31,949 nucleotides of DNA from a virus, in IMG/VR virus record IMGVR_UViG_3300026531_000053, positions 1 to 31,949 of that record, one strand, 5' to 3'. Shown in pieces: positions 15,201-22,850 of the stretch. Each line of letters opens with the position of its first letter. Position 1 is the first letter of the stretch. Below the pieces are notes generated by a model. The model was given only the letters and a program-made list of their open reading frames with translations. It did not search any database and had not been told where the DNA came from. Position numbers and translations under genes: made by a program.

Positions 15201-15680
15201 ATTATGATCGTTTAAGTTTAATTTTTCAATATCGAAATCCGCCCCGTTATCGCCATACAAGCGGATAGCGTTATCATTACCGCCTATATCAACAATAGAA
15301 GCTTCACGTAATTTGCTTTTGGTTACCGTAGCCCGTGTCTGTCCGGGCAATAAAAATTCTTTTTCGGTAGAAGTTTCTTTGGGCTTGATACCCACTGATG
15401 CCATTTTAATAAAGCCGTTTTTAACCTTATCGGCGATCTTTTTGGCAAACTCATCATTTTCATCAAACACGGCATCGGCAAGCAGTTTGCCGTTTTCTTT
15501 GCGGATGTTTTCCCAACGCCCGATCACTTCGCTGCCGTTGGCTCTCGGCCACATACCCCGCTCGTGCATATATAACATTACCGGGTTCTTTTTGAACTGC
15601 TCAATGTCTATACCGTCGGTAAGGATGCGAAAACCGTATTCGTTTAAGTTTTCGTCTGATAAAATGAATGTATCTGCCAT
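14724..15680 (-). CDS. Prohead protease with C-terminal scaffold
   Basis: 318 residues from the ATG at 15680 (MADTFILSDENLN). A frame open further upstream gives a longer form from 15743 with a poor-looking N-terminus. The first 150 residues fit a prohead protease of HK97/U35 type (VMLYMHERGMWPRANGSEVI with the catalytic His; later KMASVGIKP and LREASIVDIGGNDNA). The rest is a charged coiled coil (AQTSAEQKLADIEKAQKEAR) typical of a scaffold, with an acidic end. It is cleaved or released after capsid assembly. An internal start at 15200 would give the scaffold alone. Confidence 0.8.
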   Translation of the reverse strand: MADTFILSDENLNEYGFRILTDGIDIEQFKKNPVMLYMHERGMWPRANGSEVIGRWENIRKENGKLLADAVFDENDEFAKKIADKVKNGFIKMASVGIKPKETSTEKEFLLPGQTRATVTKSKLREASIVDIGGNDNAIRLYGDNGADFDIEKLNLNDHNMADFKNIAIALGLDAKATEADVLNAITQMKQAQTSAEQKLADIEKAQKEARQQEAKTLLNKAKELQLLNDSQIKAYQKLFDADHDNAKQVITELIDGVKKDNAAETFIKQIGSGQSKGKEADKDYHWYELNDPDYLLELKQNDPEAFEKLFNEYYEKH

Positions 15681-15865
15681 AATTAGGACGTTTTTCGTTC
15701 GGAAATTTTTTACAAAATTGCTTCCGTTTATACCGGCTTGCAAATTTCAAATCTATCATACTTATTTTTTAGCAGCATCATACACATAATATTATAGTAT
15801 CATTGATAAATATTTTTTATACAACTGTAAATCCCTGCAATTTTGCACTATAAACAATAGTAACA
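15681..15865. promoter_or_regulatory. Divergent late promoter region
   Basis: 185 bases between the leftward protease operon and the rightward head operon. It is AT-rich. On the minus strand TAGATTTG (complement of 15748-15755) fits the Bacteroidota -7 box, 68 bases before the protease ATG, but no good -33 TTTG lies 19 bases upstream. No clear -7 box was found for the plus-strand operon. A shared activator site is possible but I could not identify one. Confidence 0.35.
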
Positions 15866-16171
15866 ATGAACGACTATCTGCTAACCGGTGATATGGACTT
15901 AAAAATTGAAAACGGCGATTTTGCTGTGGGCGATCCTACATTGCAAAATCAACAAATCATTTTAAAGGCTCAAAAAGGCGAAATAAAAGAATATCCGGAA
16001 CTGGGTGTCGGGGTCGATAACGAAGTCTTTGCCGAAAACCATAATAAATTGCTGATTGAAATCAAACGCAATTTTAAATACGATGGTATGAAAGTGAAAC
16101 AACTCGGCTATCTCGATAACGGTAAATTGTTTGTCAATGCCGTTTATCCTGATGAACCGTTGAATCGATGA
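15866..16171 (+). CDS. Baseplate protein, gp46/gpW-like
   Basis: 101 residues. The pattern DLKIENGDFAVGDPTLQNQQ, followed by ILKAQKGEIKEYPELGVG, is typical of the small baseplate proteins Mu gp46 / P2 gpW / T4 gp25. It is the first gene of the plus-strand head operon, away from all other baseplate genes, which are on the minus strand; that is unusual, since gp46 normally sits beside gp45 and gp47. The stop overlaps a short tandem repeat. Confidence 0.65.
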   Translation: MNDYLLTGDMDLKIENGDFAVGDPTLQNQQIILKAQKGEIKEYPELGVGVDNEVFAENHNKLLIEIKRNFKYDGMKVKQLGYLDNGKLFVNAVYPDEPLNR

Positions 16172-16226
16172 ATTGATGAATTGATGAACACCGGTCATCC
16201 GGCATCCGGCATCAAACATCCGGCAT
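16161..16226 (+). repeat. Short tandem repeats after the gp46-like gene
   Basis: TGAATCGA, TGAATTGA, TGAATTGA form an 8-bp tandem at 16161-16184 that includes the stop of the preceding gene. CATCCGGCAT occurs in overlapping and separate copies at 16196-16212 and 16217-16226. The 118-base gap up to the terminase holds nothing else recognisable. These look like replication-slippage repeats; a regulatory function is not evident. Confidence 0.45.
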
Positions 16227-16289
16227 ATAGTTATAAGACCGTTTAATTAGTGTTTAATCGTGTTTAATTTGAAAGATATTTAATTTTTA

Positions 16290-16814
16290 ATGCCAATGAG
16301 TAATACAAAAAAGAAAACGTCGGAAATCAAAAAAAAAGGACGTATGCCAAAAGCCGTTGCCGAAAAAAAGCAGGCGGAAGGTAAAAGAATGTTTGTAAAC
16401 GGATTTACCCTGTCCGAAATAGCCGATATACTCGGAGTGTATATCGACACGGTTAAAAGTTGGCACGTCAAATACGAATGGGAAAAAGCCCGGAACATTC
16501 AAAGCATCAGCATCAACGCTATTAAAGAAGAAATCTTAAAATCATTTGCGGCACTCAAACGCGGTGAAGAGCCTTTATTGTCGCCAGACAAAATATCCAA
16601 ACTGGTGGCGGCACTCGAAAAGCTGTCGGACAAAAAAAAGAATTTGGCTTATATGTATGAAAATTACGAACTGCTGACAGACGAGTTGATAAAGGTAGTG
16701 CTCAAATTCAAAACCAAAAAAGACAAAGAAGCCGGATTGAAAATGGTAAACCAAGTGCGTAAAGTAATGGACGATATTATCAACCGCACTTACAAAGAAG
16801 CGATGAATGAATAA
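16290..16814 (+). CDS. Terminase small subunit
   Basis: 174 residues. The N-terminus is basic (KKKTSEIKKKGRMPKA), followed by a helix-turn-helix (FTLSEIADILGVYIDTVKSW, about residues 39-58) with the WHVKYEWEKAR segment characteristic of DUF1804-type small terminases. The remainder is helical and charged, suited to oligomerisation. It overlaps the large subunit gene by 8 nt. It would recognise phage DNA and recruit the motor. Confidence 0.8.
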   Translation: MPMSNTKKKTSEIKKKGRMPKAVAEKKQAEGKRMFVNGFTLSEIADILGVYIDTVKSWHVKYEWEKARNIQSISINAIKEEILKSFAALKRGEEPLLSPDKISKLVAALEKLSDKKKNLAYMYENYELLTDELIKVVLKFKTKKDKEAGLKMVNQVRKVMDDIINRTYKEAMNE

Positions 16815-18360
16815 AACGGAGCTCAAATATCAACACGAGCGCTGGCTCGAACGGGGCAAAGAACTGCGGGCGGCAACCTTTGAAAGCTTAATCAAAGAAA
16901 CACCCGAAGAACAGGAAAGACGGATTAAATGGCTGTTAAAACCCGAAAATTACACCAAATTCTTTGACTATTATTTCGGTGCCGGAACGCCCATACCTTT
17001 GGCGGACGCTCCCTGTGCCAGGTTTCATCAGGAAAGCTACGAGCGGGTGTTCAAAAATCCGCATATCGTCCAACTGCGACAATGGTTCCGGGGCGCTGCC
17101 AAATCCATTCATACCAACGTAGGCAACGTTACACACCTCAAACAAAACAACGAATTGAGCTTTGCCGTCATCGTAGGGCAAACCGAAGACCACGCCCAAC
17201 TGTTACTGTCCGACTTGCAATTACACTTCAAATTCAACGAAAGGTATATCAAAGACTTTGGCGACCAGCATACTTACGGTTCGTGGGCTGACGGCGAATT
17301 TGAAACCCGTGACGGCACTTTCTTTAAGGCGTTGGGTATTGACCAGCCTTTTAGGGGACTGCGGCGCGGTGCCAACCGCGTGGACTTTTGCAGTGTGGAC
17401 GATGTAGAAGACCGCAAGATTGCCAAAAACAAACAGCGTATCAAAGAACGGGGCGAAAAAATAACCGGTGATATTGTCAAAGGTTTTTCATTGCACCGGG
17501 GGCGCTTGATTATCCCGAATAACTATATCATAAAGGACGGACTGCTGGACTATGTAAAAAAAGAGATGAAGGATAACCCGAACCTCGAAGTGCATACCGT
17601 CAACCTGTCCGATGACAAAGGCAATCCCTCGTGGCCGGAACGCTATACCAAGCAAATGGTAAAAACAATCAATGCGTCCACCGACTATTATACCTCGCAA
17701 CGCGAAGACTATAACAACCCTATTGAAAAAGGCAAACGATTTAAAGAAGAATGGATCCGTTTTAGAGAAATACCCAAAGACGTGGTGTGGGAAGCGCTGG
17801 TGTCTTATTGGGATTTGTCCTATAAAGCTACCGGCGATTTTAAGGCAAACGCCATACTGGGGGTGTATCGCGGGCGTATCTATGTAATAGATGTGTTTGT
17901 CCGTCAATGTGATATATCGGAGGCTATCCGCTGGCATTTTCAACGGATGAAAGAACTGGCGGCAAAAGGATTAAAACCGGTATGCTATTACGATGCAACG
18001 GCGGCACAAAAAGAAGTCTATCAACCGATATGGATACAAGAAGCCGCTAAAAGCCGGTTTTACGAAATACCGATGCCCGATTTAAGCCAACGCGTTGATA
18101 AACACCTGCGGATTGACGCAACGCTGACAAACGTATTGTTTAACGGCACACTGGTATTTAACAAAGAACTGGAAGGAACCGATGATATGGAAGCCGCCAA
18201 AAGACAACTGCTGTCTTTTGAAAAAGGCACCAAAGAACCGGACGACTTCCCGGACGCACTCGAAAGCGGGGTGCGCAAAATACAAACCTTTGCCCTTGAC
18301 TTTGGATCCGGAAACCAAACCCAACCGCTGATAGTCAAACGAAAACGCGGCGGGTTTTAA
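16807..18360 (+). CDS. Terminase large subunit
   Basis: 517 residues. The ATPase part shows a Walker-A-like RGAAKS (95-100), a coupling segment FAVIVGQTEDHAQLLL and a Walker B region ending CSVDDVEDR (about 197-205). The nuclease part shows the first acidic residue in SYWDLSYKATGD (about 338-349), YYDATAAQKE and the last acidic cluster DDFPDALE near the C-terminus. These match Mu gp28-type TerL, which packages by headful from the integrated ends. The gene is complete. Confidence 0.9.
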   Translation: MNKTELKYQHERWLERGKELRAATFESLIKETPEEQERRIKWLLKPENYTKFFDYYFGAGTPIPLADAPCARFHQESYERVFKNPHIVQLRQWFRGAAKSIHTNVGNVTHLKQNNELSFAVIVGQTEDHAQLLLSDLQLHFKFNERYIKDFGDQHTYGSWADGEFETRDGTFFKALGIDQPFRGLRRGANRVDFCSVDDVEDRKIAKNKQRIKERGEKITGDIVKGFSLHRGRLIIPNNYIIKDGLLDYVKKEMKDNPNLEVHTVNLSDDKGNPSWPERYTKQMVKTINASTDYYTSQREDYNNPIEKGKRFKEEWIRFREIPKDVVWEALVSYWDLSYKATGDFKANAILGVYRGRIYVIDVFVRQCDISEAIRWHFQRMKELAAKGLKPVCYYDATAAQKEVYQPIWIQEAAKSRFYEIPMPDLSQRVDKHLRIDATLTNVLFNGTLVFNKELEGTDDMEAAKRQLLSFEKGTKEPDDFPDALESGVRKIQTFALDFGSGNQTQPLIVKRKRGGF

Positions 18361-18394
18361 TTCTAAAATCTAATTTCTAAAATCTAACTTTACA

Positions 18395-18850
18395 ATGAAT
18401 GTAAGAAAAGAAATTTACAAAACCTTATCACCTGTTATCAACGGCATCACCGCTATTGAGTGGGTGGACTTATGGAAGGCACAGATGAACCGCCCGAAAG
18501 AACATTATCCCTTTGGGTTTCCGGCTGTGTTTATCGGCATCAATAACATATCCTACCAAGATATGACATTGGGCACCAAAGAAGGCAGGGCACAGATTGA
18601 CCTGTATGTGTTTTTTGACAAATACGGCGACACCTTTGCCGGTGCCGATGACCAAGACAATTCCCTGCTGATACTCGACACACTTGACGAAATTGTTCAG
18701 ACGGTGGAAGATACGGAAGGGGGTTTGTTTACCGGACTGAAATTGTCCGGCGATGAAGATGTAAGCACGCGGTATAACCGTCCGGCATATATCCTCAAAT
18801 TTGAATGTTTGATATATAATCCCGTAAAAGCTGACGAATATGTTTCTTGA
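18395..18850 (+). CDS. Head-tail joining / tail terminator-like protein
   Basis: 151 residues, between TerL and the DUF1320-like gene. Alternating strands (GRAQIDLYVFFDKYGD; RPAYILKFECLIYNP) and the position suggest a small alpha/beta connector protein of the tail-terminator type. No signature motif was recognised, so the assignment rests on context. Overlaps the next gene by 11 nt. Confidence 0.5.
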   Translation: MNVRKEIYKTLSPVINGITAIEWVDLWKAQMNRPKEHYPFGFPAVFIGINNISYQDMTLGTKEGRAQIDLYVFFDKYGDTFAGADDQDNSLLILDTLDEIVQTVEDTEGGLFTGLKLSGDEDVSTRYNRPAYILKFECLIYNPVKADEYVS

Positions 18851-19259
18851 ACAAACAGAACTCAAAACCGTAGGCGTGCCCGAAGTTATTGAAAAAGTCA
18901 TCAATAACGACAGCGATATTGTTACACAAATCATTGCCGAAAGCATCGACATAATGAAAGGCTATTTATCGCCACACTTTGACGTGGAAGCCATTTTTAA
19001 CGCTACCGGCAACGATAGAAGCCTTGTTGTGCTGAAATACCTTAAAGATATAGTGATATACGAAATCTATATCCGCAAAACGCACGACATCAACGAAGTA
19101 GCCGAAAAACGCTATAACGAAGCAATGCTATGGCTCGAAAAAGTAGCCAAAGGCATCATACAACCGGCTGGCTTACCGCTCCCGGAAAGCGACACCGACA
19201 GCACCGGTGACGGATTTATCAAATTTGGCAGCCAAACCAAATACAGCAGTAATTTTTAA
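18840..19259 (+). CDS. Head-tail connector, DUF1320 (Mu gp36-like)
   Basis: 139 residues, with the helical pattern of DUF1320 proteins: IAESIDIMKGYLSPHFDVEA, LKYLKDIVIYEIYIR and the segment RYNEAMLWLEKVAKGI, which is highly typical of Mu gp36 homologues. It forms part of the connector between portal and tail. The gene overlaps the upstream gene by 11 nt. Confidence 0.75.
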   Translation: MFLEQTELKTVGVPEVIEKVINNDSDIVTQIIAESIDIMKGYLSPHFDVEAIFNATGNDRSLVVLKYLKDIVIYEIYIRKTHDINEVAEKRYNEAMLWLEKVAKGIIQPAGLPLPESDTDSTGDGFIKFGSQTKYSSNF

Positions 19260-19262
19260 GCT

Positions 19263-19760
19263 ATGAACAAAAACTTTGAAATGGACTTGGCTGAAATGGC
19301 CATTGACTTGGAACGATTTTTCAAAACCGATATGCTCGATATTATCGGGGTGGAAGCCGTTAACCATTTTGAAGAGAGCTTTGAAAACGAAGGTTTTACC
19401 GATGTAGCCCTGAAAAAATGGGAACCTCGCAAAGCAACCGACCGCCGGGGCAGAGACATAACCCGGTATAGAACCGCCCGCATTGGCAAACCCGGACAAC
19501 TCAACGCCTACGGCAGACGCATACAAGGGCGCGCAATACTAACCGGACATAACAGCGGTGGCGATAAACTGCGTAACAGTTTGCGATACACCACCGGTAA
19601 CAGCAAAGTGGATATAGTTACCGATAAAGATTATGCCAAAACCCACAACGAAGGTGAAGGTAATATGCCTAAAAGACAATTTATGGGACACAGTGCCCAA
19701 CTCGACCGTAAAATATTAAAAAAAATTGATAAACAACTTAAAAAAATATTAAAGCAATGA
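19263..19760 (+). CDS. Virion morphogenesis protein, Mu gpG-like
   Basis: 165 residues. The segments FTDVALKKWEPRKATDRRGR, RAILTGHNSGGDKLRNSLRY and YAKTHNEGEGNMPKRQFMGH match the phage virion morphogenesis family (PF05069, Mu gpG / P2 gpS), where the conserved 'L..tG.L..S' and 'P.R.F.G' stretches are key. It completes the head-tail interface. The end overlaps the portal gene start by 4 nt. Confidence 0.85.
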   Translation: MNKNFEMDLAEMAIDLERFFKTDMLDIIGVEAVNHFEESFENEGFTDVALKKWEPRKATDRRGRDITRYRTARIGKPGQLNAYGRRIQGRAILTGHNSGGDKLRNSLRYTTGNSKVDIVTDKDYAKTHNEGEGNMPKRQFMGHSAQLDRKILKKIDKQLKKILKQ

Positions 19761-20950
19761 GCCAAGTAAAAATATACAACGCTAACGGAAAACTGATCAG
19801 TAGTGCCAAAAACGAATTGCAATTGGGCCAAAAGGCACAAAGCATTGTGCTTGATTTGGTAAAAACCGCCCATTCGGTATTTCGCAAGGAACTCGACCAC
19901 TGGAAAATGGCACGCGCCGAATTTCTTAACGGCGACCACCCAAAAACTTGGCTGCTGCAAGAAGTCTATAACGATGCCGCCATCGACAGCCACCTGACCG
20001 CCGTTATGGAAAACCGGATATTGCGAATAGTAAACAAACGCTTTGTCCTTACCGATAAAAAAGGGATTCAAATATCCGAAAAATCAGCCTTGTTTGAAAA
20101 AAAATGGTTTGGCGATTTGCTCCGATACGCTATGGAAAGTATCTTTTTCGGATATTCGTTGATGTTTGTCGAAAAAGACAAAGCAACCGGTGAAATAACC
20201 GGCATTCGCAATATTGACCGCCGACACGTGATCCCGCAAAACAATATAGTAGTAAAAGAAGTAACCGACGACAAAGGTTTGGATTACAGCTTATTTCCCA
20301 ACGATTTGATATTTATTAAGATGTATAACGGCTTGGGATTGCTCGAAAAAGCCACGCCGCTAACCATACTCAAACGCCACTCGTGGGCAAGCTGGGATGA
20401 GTTTGAACAAATATTCGGTATGCCTATCCGTATTGCCAAAATAGGCAGTATGAGCGATGCCGTAAAAACAGAAGTGGCTCACTGGCTCGAAAATATGGGA
20501 ACAGCCGCCTACGGCGTATTTCCCGCCTTTGCAGAAATAGACATCAAAGAAGCCAACAACCGCGATGCCTTTAACGTGTTTATGAAAAAGATTGAAAAGG
20601 TGGACGAGCAAATAAGCGTGTTGGTAAACGGGCAAACAATGACTACTCTCGACGGAAGCAGTTACAGTCAGGCAAACGTGCATCAAAAAACCCAAGACGA
20701 AATTACCCGTGCCGATATCAAAACCATTCTGCACTTTCTCAACGACCGGCTCAAACCCACCTTACAAGCCTTGGGCTATCCAGTGGGTAAAGACGAAATG
20801 TTTGCCATAGAACAAACAACCGACCCGGGCGAAAAAATAAAAACAGATGCCATACTACTGCAAAACGGCTACCGGTTGACCAAAGAATATATCGAAAAAA
20901 CCTACGGCGTGGAACTGGACGACACACCCACCGCCGAAAAAAAAAAGTAG
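19757..20950 (+). CDS. Portal protein, DUF935 (Mu gp29-like)
   Basis: 397 residues. Typical DUF935 features: RAEFLNGDHPKTWLLQEVYN near residue 55, DSHLTAVMENRILRI, the segment FGYSLMFVEKD, RHSWASWDEFEQIFGMPIRI and WLENMGTAAYGVFP. It forms the dodecameric DNA gate of the capsid. The gene ends in an A10 run directly before TAG (EKKK-stop), where -1 frameshift would fuse it to the following gpF-like frame. Confidence 0.9.
   Translation: MSQVKIYNANGKLISSAKNELQLGQKAQSIVLDLVKTAHSVFRKELDHWKMARAEFLNGDHPKTWLLQEVYNDAAIDSHLTAVMENRILRIVNKRFVLTDKKGIQISEKSALFEKKWFGDLLRYAMESIFFGYSLMFVEKDKATGEITGIRNIDRRHVIPQNNIVVKEVTDDKGLDYSLFPNDLIFIKMYNGLGLLEKATPLTILKRHSWASWDEFEQIFGMPIRIAKIGSMSDAVKTEVAHWLENMGTAAYGVFPAFAEIDIKEANNRDAFNVFMKKIEKVDEQISVLVNGQTMTTLDGSSYSQANVHQKTQDEITRADIKTILHFLNDRLKPTLQALGYPVGKDEMFAIEQTTDPGEKIKTDAILLQNGYRLTKEYIEKTYGVELDDTPTAEKKK
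20941..20947 (+). promoter_or_regulatory. A AAA AAG slippery heptamer at the portal stop
   Basis: The portal gene ends GAA AAA AAA AAG TAG. A_AAA_AAG sits immediately before the stop, inside an A10 run (20937-20946). A -1 slip reads GTA GCT ACC CGC and enters the gpF-like frame, open for 396 codons. The gpF-like frame has no ATG before its conserved-looking N-terminus. Confidence 0.65.
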
Positions 20951-22137
20951 CTACCCGCCCGCTACTTGATTTATATTACCGTTCGCAATGCGGTTGCGGT
21001 GTGGATCACACGATACAACTCGCCGATGACGACACACCGCTTCCGGACAGAACCTATATTGACGAGCTTTTAAACAGTGTTTATAAGGGCGATAAAGTAG
21101 ATTTAAAAGCCGTTTACAAGTATGTTTACGACCAACTCTCGCAAAACATCTATAAAGGATTTGGCAGCGATTTTACCCGTCTCGGCTACAATACACCCGA
21201 TTGGGAAAAATTGAGCAACCTGCAATACAATGCCGGTGTGTTTGCCGCTTTTAAGAATCACTCGCAACTGCGCGAGATGACACGCCTGCTGATTGCCGAT
21301 GACGGCACCCGCCGGAGCTGGAAAGACTTTAAAGAAAAAGCCCTGATGCTCGACAATACTTATAATGTGCGTTGGCTCCGGGCAGAATACAACCACGCCC
21401 ACTCCGTAGCCCGCTCCGCCCGCGAATGGGTAGAAGCCGAAAAAACCGCCCACCTGTATCCCAACCTGCAATATGTAGCCGTAAACGACAGCCGGACACG
21501 CACACAGCACCGGCGCTGGCACGGTATTATTTTGCCTGTCAATCACAGTTTTTGGGATACACACTTCCCGCCCAACGACTGGGGGTGCCGGTGCAAAACC
21601 AGACGAACAGATAAACCGGTGGATACCAAAGGAGTGAACGTAAACGATCCGGTAAAAAACAAAGACGGTTTTAATATCAACTTTGGCAAACAAGGAAAAG
21701 TATTTGCCGATGACCACCCGTATTATCAAATTAATGGTTATGAAAAAGTATTTAAAGAAGCTAATAAACAACTGAACAATTACTTAAAAAAAGAAATATT
21801 AAAGAAATATACTGATGTAATCTTGCATAGAAAAGAAATAGGAAATGTGCTAATAAATAAAAAAGGAATTGAAAAAATAATAAATAAAAATTATAACAAC
21901 AGCCGTGTGCTACACTATGTTCTAAATTTTGAACAAATACTCAAAGAAATGGCGCTTGACGGCATTAAGTATCCACCTAATACAATAAAAAAAAGAATGT
22001 CAAAAAAGAACATTTTACATTACTTGAAAGGAACATTTAAAGGGTATGATAAAAATTATATTGTTTGGCTTGAAAGAGATAACGCATTAGAAAAAGCAGA
22101 ATATAAACTATATTTGATAAAAGAAGAAAACAGATAG
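20947..22137 (+). CDS. Minor head protein, Mu gpF-like, with AT-rich effector-like C-terminus
   Basis: Read from the portal slippery site the frame has 396 codons; from its only plausible own start, GTG at 21001, 378. The bases before that GTG encode RPLLDLYYRSQCGCGVDH, which looks like real N-terminal sequence. The SPP1-gp7/gpF core is clear: LRAEYNHAHSVARSAREWVE, VNDSRTRTQHRRWHG and the WGCRCKTRR metal-type end. From about 21690 the composition becomes AT-rich, and the sequence (DVILHRKEIGNVLINKKGIE, later LKGTFKGYDKNYIVWLERDN) resembles the nuclease-type (PBECR) domains known at the C-terminus of many phage gpF-like proteins. That would be an effector carried in the capsid. The core call is firm; the domain call is tentative. 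Confidence 0.8.
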   Translation, partial: VATRPLLDLYYRSQCGCGVDHTIQLADDDTPLPDRTYIDELLNSVYKGDKVDLKAVYKYVYDQLSQNIYKGFGSDFTRLGYNTPDWEKLSNLQYNAGVFAAFKNHSQLREMTRLLIADDGTRRSWKDFKEKALMLDNTYNVRWLRAEYNHAHSVARSAREWVEAEKTAHLYPNLQYVAVNDSRTRTQHRRWHGIILPVNHSFWDTHFPPNDWGCRCKTRRTDKPVDTKGVNVNDPVKNKDGFNINFGKQGKVFADDHPYYQINGYEKVFKEANKQLNNYLKKEILKKYTDVILHRKEIGNVLINKKGIEKIINKNYNNSRVLHYVLNFEQILKEMALDGIKYPPNTIKKRMSKKNILHYLKGTFKGYDKNYIVWLERDNALEKAEYKLYLIKEENR

Positions 22138-22195
22138 CCAAGAGCTGTGGGATTGACCTGCATAGGTTCAACTACCCACCAATGACCATCTGTTT
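22128..22195 (-). ncRNA. Small stem-loop RNA c of a tandem array
   Basis: Arms ATCTGTTT/AAACAGAT (22188-22195 with 22128-22135) enclose CCCAC/GTGGG (22175-22179 with 22147-22151) and TTGACCT/AGGTTCAA (22153-22171). On the minus strand the outer stem is followed by TTCTTCTTTT, a terminator-like tail. A -7 box TATCTTTG (complement of 22200-22207) ends 4 bases before the stem. The stem overlaps the stop of the gpF-like gene, so it may also limit rightward read-through. Confidence 0.45.
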
Positions 22196-22228
22196 ATAGC
22201 AAAGATACAAAAAATTTCTATATAAAAT

Positions 22229-22294
22229 AAGACCGGAAAGAGTTCGCAGGATATAACCACCGAAGTAGAGATAGTCCGCCCTTTGACCGGTCTT
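22229..22294 (-). ncRNA. Small stem-loop RNA b of a tandem array
   Basis: AAGACCGG (minus, 22287-22294) pairs with CCGGTCTT (22229-22236), closing a 50-base interior, and is followed by ATTTTAT. A -7 box TATATTTG (complement of 22301-22308) ends 6 bases before the stem. The interior folds less clearly than in its neighbours. Same layout as RNAs a and c. Confidence 0.4.
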
Positions 22295-22311
22295 GTGTAA
22301 CAAATATAATA

Positions 22312-22372
22312 AAAGCAACCTTAATGGGTGAGCGTAAAGACATAAAAGTCTTTTCTCACCGGGGGTTGCTTT
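22312..22372 (-). ncRNA. Small stem-loop RNA a of a tandem array
   Basis: A three-tier stem: AAAGCAACC/GGTTGCTTT (22364-22372 with 22312-22320), GGTGAG/CTCACC (22355-22360 with 22327-22332), AAAGAC/GTCTTT (22348-22353 with 22336-22341), with a 6-base loop. On the minus strand it ends GGTTGCTTTTATT, terminator-like. A -7 box TATCTTTG (complement of 22379-22386) ends 6 bases before the stem, so the transcript would start at the stem base. A simple bidirectional terminator is the alternative. Confidence 0.5.
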
Positions 22373-22394
22373 ACAATGCAAAGATACAAAAAAA

Positions 22395-22562
22395 TCAGTT
22401 CCAAATAATGCCTTCAATGGTTCGCAGAGACAAGTAATATTTTTCTGCCAGTAGTTTACGAATTTCAATATCGCGCCAACGCGGATATTTTTTTTGTAAG
22501 CTGATATACTCGCGCCGAATGTCTTGGTTGCGTTTTTGTATTAAGGTTTTATCTCGTGCCAT
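22395..22562 (-). CDS. 55-residue HTH-like protein at the end of the early operon
   Basis: Starts MARDKTLIQKRNQDIRREYI and ends LSLRTIEGIIWN. It is basic and entirely helical by pattern; the last 25 residues (IRKLLAEKYYLSLRTIEGII) fit a helix-turn-helix. Small proteins of this type are common in Bacteroidota phages. It has its own promoter (22567-22598) only four bases from the ATG, suggesting a leaderless message. Its position between early and late genes is that of Mu mor/C, so a middle or late regulator is a reasonable guess. Confidence 0.65.
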   Translation of the reverse strand: MARDKTLIQKRNQDIRREYISLQKKYPRWRDIEIRKLLAEKYYLSLRTIEGIIWN

Positions 22563-22566
22563 AGAG

Positions 22567-22598
22567 CAAAATTACGGGCGTTGTTTTATAAATGCAAA
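22567..22598 (-). promoter_or_regulatory. Bacteroidota-type promoter before the 55-residue gene
   Basis: On the minus strand TTTG (complement of 22595-22598), 20 bases, then TAATTTTG (complement of 22567-22574). This matches the TTTG-N19-TAnnTTTG consensus with one extra base of spacing. The -7 box ends 4 bases before the ATG, so the transcript would be leaderless or nearly so. Confidence 0.6.
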
Positions 22599-22625
22599 TG
22601 TTTGTGTAAAAAAAATGTCCGCCAA

Positions 22626-22850
22626 CTACGTTGGGGACTCAAAGCGTTTACCGCATATTTGGCATACCGGAACCGCATACGGATTGGCAAAGGCATCGTC
22701 TTCAACGGCTGATTTGCCGTTTTTGTATTTATGTGGGCAAAGCTTTTGTATATCATTTATGATAGCGTCCACCTGATTTAATTCGTCCTGTATCAGTCGG
22801 CGTTTGCGCTGCCAAAATACGATGCTGTTTTTGAGTTCTTTTTGGGTCAT
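22626..22850 (-). CDS. Small zinc-finger-like protein
   Basis: 74 residues from the ATG at 22850, chosen because it overlaps the stop of the 47-residue gene upstream (ATGA); an upstream in-frame ATG (22913) lies inside that gene. A helical N-terminal half (KELKNSIVFWQRKRRLIQDE) is followed by a C-terminal Cys/His set CPHKY ... CQICGKRF that could hold one zinc ion. Function unknown; DNA binding is plausible. Confidence 0.6.
   Translation of the reverse strand: MTQKELKNSIVFWQRKRRLIQDELNQVDAIINDIQKLCPHKYKNGKSAVEDDAFANPYAVPVCQICGKRFESPT

Noticed and set aside
22172-22468. 98-residue minus-strand frame across the stem-loop region
   Set aside because: It runs through three hairpins and two promoter-like boxes and overlaps the 55-residue HTH gene in another frame; its sequence looks like translated structured RNA.
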